From Clostridiales bacterium (GTDB lineage: Bacteria > Bacillota > Peptococcia > Peptococcales > Peptococcaceae), in the NCBI GenBank assembly GCA_003343815.1, contig QAKL01000114.1:1-6695 (forward strand): DNA of 6,695 nt. The letters are read 5' to 3'. Below the pieces are notes generated by a model. That model ran no database searches and was not told the DNA's origin. It saw nothing but the letters and a program-made list of their open reading frames with translations. Each line of letters begins with the position of its first letter. Within the stretch, counting starts at the first letter, position 1. Shown here one piece after another: positions 1-5,023 of the stretch. The position numbers were made by a program, and so were the translations under genes.

Positions 1-20
1 ATCATAATCATTTTATATTT

Positions 21-35
21 ATGATAACATATCAT
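21..35. promoter_or_regulatory. Palindrome upstream of the sigma operon, possible operator
   Basis: A perfect 6-3-6 inverted repeat, ATGATA-ACA-TATCAT, lies about 20 bases upstream of the candidate -35 box at 57-62. A second overlapping inverted repeat, ATCATAA (1-7) with TTATGAT (19-25), sits on its left. The position would suit a regulator site for the sigma operon or for a gene to the left. The region is very AT-rich, so such palindromes can arise by chance. It loosely recalls a Fur box but lacks the usual spacing, so no regulator is assigned. Confidence 0.25.
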
Positions 36-56
36 ACAAAATATTACAAGAAATAT

Positions 57-86
57 TTAACAAAATTGCGAGGGATTTGTTATTAT
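57..86 (+). promoter_or_regulatory. Candidate sigma-A promoter with extended -10
   Basis: TTAACA at 57-62 and TATTAT at 81-86 are separated by 18 bases, and a TG at 78-79 one base before the -10 box gives an extended -10. Transcription would begin near 93 and leave a leader of about 140 bases before the sigma gene. It is the best vegetative-type promoter seen upstream of the sigma/anti-sigma pair. Confidence 0.4.
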
Positions 87-116
87 TAGCGAATGAAGCA
101 GTAAAGTTCAAACATT

Positions 117-193
117 AGGAGGTGAAACCTCTGGCAAAATTATCGGCGAAAGTTTATAATAAAAGCAGAAAAAATTTTAAAATCATGCAATAA
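117..193 (+). other. Possible 20-codon leader ORF, non-ATG start
   Basis: A near-perfect SD, AGGAGGTGA at 117-125, is followed five bases later by CTG at 131. That opens a 20-codon frame ending in TAA at 191-193, with a basic peptide (residues such as K, R, S and N). No ATG, GTG or TTG sits at a usual distance. The same bases form a short hairpin, GAGGT-GAA-ACCTC (119-131), which would hide the SD, and they also overlap an ECF-like -35 element. A regulatory leader peptide, a structural element, or chance are all possible. Confidence 0.2.
123..150 (+). promoter_or_regulatory. Candidate ECF-sigma autoregulatory promoter
   Basis: TGAAACCT at 123-130 matches the -35 class used by many extracytoplasmic-function sigma factors (TGAAAC). 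A GC-rich CGGC/CGAA segment at 144-150 could serve as the -10, 15 or 18 bases downstream of TGAAAC. ECF sigma genes commonly transcribe themselves, and this site lies just upstream of one. The -10 does not match CGTC or CGTA well and the spacing is not ideal, so the call is tentative. Confidence 0.3.
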
Positions 194-206
194 AACGACC
201 GTTTTA
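191..206. promoter_or_regulatory. 16-bp palindrome just upstream of the sigma gene
   Basis: TAAAACG-AC-CGTTTTA is a perfect 7-2-7 inverted repeat. The two-base centre is too short for an RNA hairpin loop without opening pairs, so it looks more like a DNA operator than an RNA structure. It lies 22 bases before the annotated GTG start. No binding protein is recognised. Confidence 0.3.
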
Positions 207-228
207 AACATTAATAAGGTGTAAAGGG

Positions 229-801
229 GTGAAGCAAGAGGTGCTGCTTAGTTTAATGTTAATCGATGATGCTGTAGATGAAAAAAACAGAAAAATTGAC
301 GAGTGCTTAAGCAAAATCGCGCTCGGAGATATGACAGCCTTGGATAAATTATATGTTTTATGCGCCACGGATATTTACAGCTTTGCTTTATCTATGATGC
401 ATAATGTACATGAGGCAGAGGACGCTCTGCAAGAAACATTTATTGCTGCGGCGCAGGCTGCAGGCGGCTATAAGTCAGCTAAAAAGCCGCTTGCATGGAT
501 ACTGACGATAACGAAAAATATATGCCGCCAGAAAATGCGCAAGCAAAAGAATATTACGGAGCTTGCGCTAAGTGAGGAATGGATTGCGGATATAGCCTAT
601 GATACCGAGCAAAAGTTGCTGGTGAAGCAGGCGTTGGCAAAGCTTCAGACAGAGGAAATGCAAATCGTGACTTTGCACGCGGTCAGTGGTTTTAAGCATC
701 GGGAAATCGCCGCAATAATGGAACTGCCGTTAGCGACGGTTTTGTCAAAGTATCATCGGGCACTGAAGAAATTAAAGGAAATTTTAAGCCAAGAGGGGTG
801 A
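229..801 (+). CDS. RNA polymerase sigma-70 family factor, ECF-like
   Basis: A 190-residue protein with only sigma regions 2 and 4, the ECF layout. Region 2 spans about residues 37-103: a helix beginning ALDKLY, the core-binding stretch HEAEDALQETF at 61-71, and a -10-recognition part around KPLAWILTITKNICRQKMRK. A short linker leads to region 4 at about 128-183, whose helix-turn-helix includes GFKHREIAAIMELPLATVLSKYHRALKKL in pieces. It should direct RNA polymerase to a small set of promoters and be held inactive by the RsgI-like protein encoded next, with which it overlaps by four bases (GTGA). The start is uncertain. The GTG at 229 lies inside an SD-like AAAGGGGTGA (223-232), so GTG at 241, eight bases after that SD, or ATG at 256 may be the true start. 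Family identity is firm; the regulon is unknown. Confidence 0.9.
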   Translation: MKQEVLLSLMLIDDAVDEKNRKIDECLSKIALGDMTALDKLYVLCATDIYSFALSMMHNVHEAEDALQETFIAAAQAAGGYKSAKKPLAWILTITKNICRQKMRKQKNITELALSEEWIADIAYDTEQKLLVKQALAKLQTEEMQIVTLHAVSGFKHREIAAIMELPLATVLSKYHRALKKLKEILSQEG

Positions 802-2075
802 AGGTATTGGATAACAAGCAAATTGAAGAAAAGCTGAAAGATGGTTATGAGCAGTTGACGCCGCCTTTTACGGAGGAATTGCGCGGCAGGGTACAAAATG
901 AAAAAGGGCAGGTGGTAGTCATGCAGGAGAAAAAAGCGAAAAAATCGCACAGTAAAGCGGCGATGCTTTTAGCGGCGGGAGTGATTTTAGCTTTAGGATT
1001 GGGCGGTATCGGAAACTATCGGGCTAATCAGGCAGTGGCGGCAGTAGTGGCGCTGGAGGTCAACCCAAGCGTGGAGATTAATGTCAATAAAAAGGAAAGG
1101 GTTTTAAATGTCCGGCCCTTAAATGATGACGGCGCAAAAATTATCGGGGAGATGGATTTTTCGGGAAGTACGTTAGAAGTGACGGTTAATGCTTTGATCG
1201 GCTCCATGCTGCAAAACGGTTATTTAAATGAGACTGCTAATTCTATTTTGGTCAGTGTGGACGATAAAAACAGCACTGACGGGGCTTTATTACAGCAAAA
1301 ACTGACGGCAGAGGTCAATGAATTATTTCAAAATCAGACTTTTCAAGCGGCTGTGATGAGTCAGAGACTCACCAAAAATAACGAATTAGCCGCTTTGGCG
1401 AAGCAGTACAATATTTCAGAAGGCAAGGCGCAGTTGATCAATGAGATTTGCCGCGCTTATCCAGGCAAAAGTTTTGCTGAGCTGACGGATATGTCGATTA
1501 ACGAGCTAAATTTGATTTTATGCGGACGAAATACTGCCGATAATTTCTCAGTTGATGATAACCTGACCGTGACAGGCAAAGCCAGCGAGCAGGCGTATAT
1601 CGGTGAGAGTAAGGCGAAAGAGATGGCGCTTGCTCATGCACAGACGACGGCAGATAAAATTTACGACTATGAATGCAAATTGGACAGCGATGACGGCTGC
1701 TTGGTGTATGAAATAGACTTCCAAACTAATGATTATGATTACGAGTATAAGGTACACGCGGTAAACGGACAAATTATCGAGCATGAAAAAGAGTATTGCG
1801 GCGGTATGCAAATGCAGCATCATGATATGGATAATATGCATAACATGCATAATGCAGGCGAGACTTATATCAGTATGGAAGCTGCCAAAAATGTTGCCCT
1901 CCAGCATGCGGGAGTATCTGAGAGCAAGATTACCGATTATGCGTGGGAGACGGATAATGATGATGGCAGGAGAGTTTATGAAATCGAGTTTAAATATGGC
2001 GGTTATGAATATGACTATGAAATAGACGCTGCTAATGGAGCGATTATAAAAAGCGAGAAAGATTTAGATGATTAG
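798..2075 (+). CDS. RsgI-like membrane anti-sigma factor with two PepSY domains
   Basis: A 425-residue protein, counted from GTG 798. It has a short cytoplasmic segment (1-53) with a basic stretch KKAKK just before one membrane helix (about 54-73). The extracytoplasmic RsgI-type domain starts at LEVNPSVEINVN (87-97) and runs to about 155. An alpha-helical region follows to about 250, then PepSY repeats at 269-332 and 359-422. The Asn89-Pro90 pair matches the site at which RsgI proteins of cellulolytic clostridia are reported to self-cleave; cleavage here is inferred. The protein should bind the upstream sigma factor and release it on an outside signal. The linker at 334-352 is rich in Met and His. 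TTG at 807 is a likely alternative start, since GAGGGGTGA (794-801) would be its SD. The partner is ECF-like rather than SigI. The ligand is unknown. Confidence 0.85.
   Translation: MKVLDNKQIEEKLKDGYEQLTPPFTEELRGRVQNEKGQVVVMQEKKAKKSHSKAAMLLAAGVILALGLGGIGNYRANQAVAAVVALEVNPSVEINVNKKERVLNVRPLNDDGAKIIGEMDFSGSTLEVTVNALIGSMLQNGYLNETANSILVSVDDKNSTDGALLQQKLTAEVNELFQNQTFQAAVMSQRLTKNNELAALAKQYNISEGKAQLINEICRAYPGKSFAELTDMSINELNLILCGRNTADNFSVDDNLTVTGKASEQAYIGESKAKEMALAHAQTTADKIYDYECKLDSDDGCLVYEIDFQTNDYDYEYKVHAVNGQIIEHEKEYCGGMQMQHHDMDNMHNMHNAGETYISMEAAKNVALQHAGVSESKITDYAWETDNDDGRRVYEIEFKYGGYEYDYEIDAANGAIIKSEKDLDD
1602..2063 (+). repeat. Tandem PepSY-domain duplication within the anti-sigma gene
   Basis: Two protein repeats of about 64 residues (1602-1793 and 1872-2063) share the pattern: AK-x-x-AL-x-HA early, then KI-x-DY, a D-rich turn DDG, VYEI-[DE]-F, YEY-[KD]-x-[EH] and a final NG-x-II. 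They flank a Met/His-rich spacer (1797-1853). This is the usual PepSY fold motif, an extracytoplasmic inhibitory or ligand-binding module. The repeats have diverged clearly at DNA level, so the duplication is old. Confidence 0.75.
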
Positions 2076-2100
2076 CGAACAAAAATAAAATAAAAGCAGC

Positions 2101-2393
2101 AACCGGTTGAAACGTGCCAATATTGCTTGGAAAGACGTGTATACGATCTTTGTGACCCACAAGCATATCGATCATCTGCTGGGCGTCGTTTGGATGATCC
2201 GCATGAAAAGCATCATTCTACGGTAAAAGACGCCTGTGAAGTGGCAGAGAAACTCGGCGTTCAGAATTTATTGCTGTATCATAAAGAGGACAAAAACATT
2301 TCGCATAGGAAAGAGCTTTATGCAGAAGGAGGGAAACAATATTTTACAGGTAAACTGTTTATTCCGGATGATTTAGAAACAATTATCTTATAA
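2101..2393 (+). pseudogene. Relic of a metallo-beta-lactamase-fold hydrolase, internally deleted
   Basis: Two frames each carry part of one protein family. From 2101 to about 2205 the frame reads RANIAWKDVYTIFVTHKHID and then HLLGVVWMIRM. It contains the HxHxDH metal-binding signature (here HKHIDH) of RNase Z/AtsA-like MBL-fold hydrolases. From about 2195 a second frame reads DPHEKHHSTVKDACEVAEKL and ends in FIPDDLETIIL, which resembles the C-terminal end of the same family. The N-terminal 60 or so residues and roughly the middle half of the protein are missing. The two frames meet at ATGATCCGCATGA, suggesting deletion across a short repeat. TTG 2127 can open the second frame without a stop, but the product would lack a complete active site. 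It lies 25 bases after the anti-sigma gene with no terminator between them. Confidence 0.75.
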
Positions 2394-2455
2394 ATTTCTG
2401 TTTAGATGAATTATTTTTTTTAGCCAAGAGAATAGATATAAAAAATGAGCAAAAG

Positions 2456-2489
2456 AAAAGTATCTGTTCGTATGAGCAGATACTTTTTT
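2456..2489 (+). terminator. Rho-independent terminator, potentially bidirectional
   Basis: A 14-pair stem (left arm 2456-2469, right arm 2474-2487, one G-U pair) closes a GTAT loop and runs into six T residues at 2484-2489. The left arm begins with AAAA, so the minus-strand transcript also ends in a short U run. It should end transcription of the sigma/anti-sigma/MBL-relic unit and block transcription leaving the IS remnant. Confidence 0.85.
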
Positions 2490-2505
2490 GCTTTACAATT
2501 ATTAA

Positions 2506-2662
2506 GGGATTATACGCAGCGAATTGTTTAATCCAATTGACGAGAGCACTGTGAGAGATGCCATATTCGTGTTTGATTTAGGAATAGGTTTTACCGAAAT
2601 GATATAGATTGATGATGGTTTGTTTGAATTCGTTGGTGTATTTGCTTTTTCTTTGTTGACAT
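2506..2662 (-). pseudogene. IS3-family transposase OrfA fragment, frameshifted
   Basis: The ATG at 2662 follows a good SD (GGAGG at 2670-2674). After a few codons the coding frame shifts. The second frame reads KYTNEFKQTIINLYHFGKTY, meets an in-frame TAA at 2578-2580 (probably once CAA), then continues IKHEYGISHSALVNWIKQFA. This is the N-terminal helix-turn-helix of OrfA from IS150-like IS3 elements, which binds the inverted repeats. Only about 50 of the usual 90-100 residues remain, and the fragment ends beside the terminator at 2456-2489. It carries at least one frameshift, one nonsense change and a 3' loss, so it is not functional. Confidence 0.75.
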
Positions 2663-2696
2663 TTTTGATCCTCCTTTTGGTGTCGTTTATTATAGC

Positions 2697-2885
2697 ATAT
2701 TTGCCCGCTTTTTTGTTAGGGGTATTCATTCGTGATATATATCCGTAATATCCACTGCGAGAAACATTGAAAAATTTACACATGACTGATATAGCATATT
2801 TATCTTTATGCCTATAGATTATGTTATATTTTATGCTTGGCTTCACTTCCTCGTATTTTTCGATGTGTTTGTAACTTCTGGTCAT
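2697..2885 (-). pseudogene. IS3-family transposase OrfB N-terminal fragment
   Basis: ATG 2885 has an SD (AGGAGGG at 2922-2928) that is somewhat distant, and that SD lies within a stem-loop. The first 63 residues include IKYNIIYRHKDKYAISVMCK and FFNVSRSGYYGYISR. These match the HTH_21-type N-terminus of IS3 OrfB transposases, with the typical SRSGYY motif. After about position 2697 the frame passes into the upstream region of an orfA copy and the similarity stops. The DDE catalytic integrase domain is absent, so the product cannot transpose. The frame stays open to about 2502 by reading orfA DNA out of frame. Confidence 0.75.
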
Positions 2886-2892
2886 AAAAAGT

Positions 2893-2936
2893 CCCTCCTA
2901 TGTTATTTTTTATTCTACCATAGGAGGGTGTTTTTT
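2893..2936. terminator. Strong stem-loop with T runs on both sides
   Basis: CCCTCCTATG (2893-2902) pairs perfectly with CATAGGAGGG (2919-2928) around a 16-base AT-rich loop. On the plus strand the stem is followed by TGTTTTTT. On the minus strand it is followed by ACTTTTT and then the OrfB ATG. It would work as a terminator for the minus-strand M20 gene that ends at 2998. On the minus strand its second arm is also the SD of the orfB fragment, so the fold would hide that site. Whether it belongs to the IS end or to the host gene is unclear. Confidence 0.6.
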
Positions 2937-2997
2937 CTATTTTCTGTTTCTTATGGAGCTGTGCGCATATGAAAACGCGGTTGTTTTTTGCGTTAAA

Positions 2998-4170
2998 TTA
3001 AGCGTGGGTTTCGAGCCAGCGGGTAGCTGAATGTGCCAAAGAAGCCGCGCCTATTGGGCAGACATCTTCGTTAAAGAGCGCTTTGGGATGGTGCGAGGGG
3101 TATTCGCCGCGCTCGTCCATGAAGCCTGAGGCCAAAAACATGAACGCCGTAGGGATTTTTTCGGCTATCAGCGCGAAATCTTCCGAAGCGCTGGCAGATA
3201 CTTCGTCTTTGGCGATTAAATGAGGAATAGGCAATTCCTGCATAAAGGAAGCAATTTCTTTGCTTAAGACACTGTCGGTGATAAGGGGCGGTACAGCCGA
3301 GAGAGTTTCGATTTCGACATGACCGTTATACATCTGCGCGGTTTGCTCGCAGACTTCCTTGATGCGTTTTAAGAGCAATTTGCGGGATTCTACGCTGTCA
3401 GTACGCAAAGTACCTTGCAAGACGGCAGTTTCGGGGATGATATTGGCGGCGGTGCCTGCGGTAAACTGTCCGATGGTGAGGACGGAGGCGTCGTTGGGAT
3501 TAGCCTCGCGGGCGATAAGCGACTGCAAGGCTAAGTGGATATGCACGCCGATATTGATCGGATCGACGCCGTAGTGTGGGTAAGCGCCGTGACAGCCTTT
3601 GCCGGTAATAGTGATTTTAAAGCCGTCGACGGAGTTCATCATCGTACCTTTGGAATTATACATATATAATCCGACCGGTAATCTGCCCGGGCTTACATGG
3701 TAAGCTAAAGCGACATCGGGCGCTGGATCGGCTAAAATGCCGTGCTTGATCATATCCGTACTGCCGGAAAAGCATTCCTCTGCCGGCTGAAACATTAATT
3801 TTACTGTGCCTTTTAAAGAAGTTTCGTTTTCTTTGAGCATTTTAGCCGCCGTTAAAAGCATAGCAGCGTGGAAATCATGTCCGCAGGCGTGCGCGGCTCC
3901 GCTTGGGCAGGCAAATGCTTCGCCGCTTAATTCCTGCATCGGCAGAGCGTCCATGTCGGCGCGAAGCAAAATAGTTTTGCTGCCTTGGCCGATAGTGGCG
4001 GTGATCCCGTGACCGCACATTTCAGGCTCAATACCGAGAGACTTTAATTGAGCCAAGACATAAGCGGTGGTTTTCGGCAAATCAAGACCTATTTCGGCAT
4101 TTTGGTGGATATAGCGGCGGTGGGCTATAGTTTCATCTTTTAATTCTAAAGCGCGTGTATAATAATCCAT
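2998..4170 (-). CDS. M20 family metallo-amidohydrolase (hippurate/N-acyl-amino-acid hydrolase type)
   Basis: A 390-residue cytosolic enzyme of usual length for the M20D group. Such enzymes hydrolyse amide bonds of N-acyl amino acids or related conjugates using two bound metal ions. Metal-site motifs in order are LRADMDALPM (69-78), HACGHDFH (94-101), QPAEE (128-132), His158 in AYHVS, and HHPK (360-363). The dimerisation/lid domain holds GCHGAYPH (192-199), and ASEDFALI (328-335) is a family signature. ATG 4170 was chosen because GGAGG lies six bases before it and a consensus promoter sits just upstream; a longer open frame reaching 4263 crosses that promoter and is unlikely to be translated. 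It is transcribed alone and divergently from its right-hand neighbours. No export signal is seen. Exact substrate cannot be told; diaminopimelate, amino-acid conjugate and hippurate hydrolases look alike. Confidence 0.9.
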   Translation of the reverse strand: MDYYTRALELKDETIAHRRYIHQNAEIGLDLPKTTAYVLAQLKSLGIEPEMCGHGITATIGQGSKTILLRADMDALPMQELSGEAFACPSGAAHACGHDFHAAMLLTAAKMLKENETSLKGTVKLMFQPAEECFSGSTDMIKHGILADPAPDVALAYHVSPGRLPVGLYMYNSKGTMMNSVDGFKITITGKGCHGAYPHYGVDPINIGVHIHLALQSLIAREANPNDASVLTIGQFTAGTAANIIPETAVLQGTLRTDSVESRKLLLKRIKEVCEQTAQMYNGHVEIETLSAVPPLITDSVLSKEIASFMQELPIPHLIAKDEVSASASEDFALIAEKIPTAFMFLASGFMDERGEYPSHHPKALFNEDVCPIGAASLAHSATRWLETHA

Positions 4171-4200
4171 GATGAACCTCCGTAAGAAATATTTTTTTTC

Positions 4201-4229
4201 ATTATACAGCGTTTGTGCCTTTGTGTCAA
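4201..4229 (-). promoter_or_regulatory. Consensus sigma-A promoter of the M20 gene
   Basis: Read on the minus strand, TTGACA (4229-4224) and TATAAT (4206-4201) are separated by exactly 17 bases, a perfect match to the vegetative consensus. Transcription would start near 4193 and give a leader of about 23 bases with the SD GGAGG. This predicts strong, mainly constitutive expression unless a repressor acts; no operator repeat was noticed. Confidence 0.85.
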
Positions 4230-4278
4230 TCGCTGAGTGGAGTGTCTTTGCCGTGGTCGGCAAAAAACTTTAGTTTAG

Positions 4279-4566
4279 CATTGGCCGGGTTCGTCATGGC
4301 CATCGACTTCCGATAGTGAAAATTTATACGTCGTCGACGGTATGCAGTCTGCCGGACCGAATAACGGCGTGGCGATGATTAATGCCGAGGTAAATTTAAT
4401 TGTCGATGTAAAAACTGAGGAAACCTGCTTCCGCAAAAAAGCAGCCAGCGATGAGGATATCCCATGTGTCATATCTAATTTAAAAGCCGGCGGGGATTAT
4501 GTGTCTTTTCATGATTGTAGTTATTTGACCGTTGGCGCAGATTGTATTTTAAAGGTAAAATTATAA
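4279..4566 (+). pseudogene. Unrecognised C-terminal gene remnant
   Basis: An open frame of about 95 codons follows a TAG at 4276-4278 and ends in TAA just before a good terminator. An ATG at 4342 would give 74 residues but has no SD. The translation holds SENLYVVDGMQSAGPNNGVA, then a strand-like AEVNLIVDVK, and ends DCILKVKL with three further Cys (in TCF, IPC and HDC contexts). Placement directly before a terminator and lack of start signals suggest the tail of a larger lost gene. The family was not recognised. A minus-strand frame over the same bases also has no SD and looks like a shadow. Confidence 0.4.
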
Positions 4567-4596
4567 AAACTGCATGAATATATCCATACAGTTTTT
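4565..4596 (+). terminator. Rho-independent terminator after the remnant
   Basis: AAAAACTGCATG (4565-4576) pairs with CATACAGTTTTT (4585-4596), with a single C-A mismatch, around an 8-base loop. The right arm ends in five T residues, and A residues at the left would give a U run on the other strand too. It overlaps the remnant's stop codon and insulates the yhbY-proBA operon. Confidence 0.65.
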
Positions 4597-4652
4597 GTGT
4601 GCAAAAAATATCGCTGCTTTTAAATATAATGCTGGCGTTTTCTCGGCAAAAA

Positions 4653-4661
4653 TGCTATAAT
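4653..4661 (+). promoter_or_regulatory. Extended -10 promoter for yhbY-proB-proA
   Basis: TGC-TATAAT gives a perfect -10 with the TGn extension. The matching -35 position (TGGCGT at 4633-4638, 17 bases away) is poor, which is common for extended -10 promoters. The start point would lie near 4668, leaving about 29 bases before the yhbY ATG. It is the only good promoter seen for the three-gene operon. Confidence 0.6.
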
Positions 4662-4696
4662 GCAATATGTACAACTATATTTAGGAGGAAAAAATC

Positions 4697-4990
4697 ATGC
4701 TCAATAACAAAGACAAGAAATATTTGCGTTCCTTAGGGATGAATATAGAGCCGATCGTGCAGATAGGAAAAAACGGAGTCAACGAAAGCGTGCTTTTTTC
4801 GTTAAACGAAGCCTTAACGGCGCGTGAATTGGTGAAAATCAAAGTTTTGAAAAACTGCTTTGAGGAGATGGACGAGGTCGCAGAAAGCATCGCCGCAGGC
4901 GGCGACTGCGAGATCGTGCAGACTATCGGGCGCAATATTTTGGCCTATCGCCCAAATAAAAAGAAACCGGTAATCAAATTTCCCGAATAA
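4697..4990 (+). CDS. yhbY: YhbY-type CRM-domain RNA-binding protein
   Basis: A 97-residue protein of the usual length for the family, made of a single CRM domain. It shows the GKNG loop (24-27) in the stretch VQIGKNGVNE, the conserved RELVKIKVLKN segment (43-53), and an ending of IGRNILAYRPN (77-87), like other YhbY proteins, followed by a basic tail. Family members associate with pre-50S ribosomal particles and help ribosome assembly. ATG 4697 is preceded by AGGAGG at 4683-4688 with eight bases between. It is first in the operon and lies 33 bases before proB. In many Firmicutes yhbY sits near obg or nadD; no obg is found upstream here, where only a relic and a terminator lie. Confidence 0.92.
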   Translation: MLNNKDKKYLRSLGMNIEPIVQIGKNGVNESVLFSLNEALTARELVKIKVLKNCFEEMDEVAESIAAGGDCEIVQTIGRNILAYRPNKKKPVIKFPE

Positions 4991-5023
4991 GTCCTATTTA
5001 GCGCGAGAAAATAAGGAGGGGAA

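Larger units (their letters stand above)
2506..2885 (-). mobile_element. Scrambled IS3-family (IS150-like) remnant
   Basis: The minus strand carries an orfB 5' fragment followed by an orfA 5' fragment. An intact IS3 element has orfA before orfB. The simplest reading is two copies placed head to tail, or one rearranged copy, with later deletion. A TATAAT with extended -10 (TGC before it, minus strand, about 2690-2698) and an SD precede the orfA start, so the left-end control region of that copy seems kept. No clear terminal inverted repeats or target duplications are visible, so the limits given are those of recognisable coding sequence. Confidence 0.6.

Noticed and set aside
98..160. Possible cyclic-di-GMP-I riboswitch, from a CAAAC...GAAA-hairpin...GGC pattern
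   Set aside because: The conserved GGACGCAAAG core and the closing pairs are absent. Only short fragments match by eye.
155..160. Perfect TATAAT as a third promoter for the sigma operon
   Set aside because: The -35 position 17 bases away (TGGCAA) is poor and there is no TGn extension. In an AT-rich leader this is weak evidence.
1797..1853. Short DNA repeats (atgcat/catgcat units) as a CRISPR-like or satellite array
   Set aside because: The units are in-frame codons for Met and His within the anti-sigma gene and have no regular spacer structure.
1548..1907. Minus-strand 119-codon frame inside the anti-sigma gene
   Set aside because: It is an antisense shadow of the PepSY and Met/His-rich coding sequence; His and Ile/Met runs mirror the sense-strand repeats.
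4171..4263. N-terminal extension of the M20 enzyme to position 4263
   Set aside because: It would cross the perfect TTGACA-17-TATAAT promoter, and the internal ATG at 4170 has an ideal SD and matches the family's usual N-terminus.
4275..4472. Minus-strand 65-codon frame
   Set aside because: No SD, no recognisable motif, and it lies opposite a plus-strand frame that ends at a proper terminator.
4625..4630. TATAAT as an alternative yhbY promoter
   Set aside because: It has no acceptable -35 at 16-18 bases and no TGn; the extended -10 at 4653-4661 is better.
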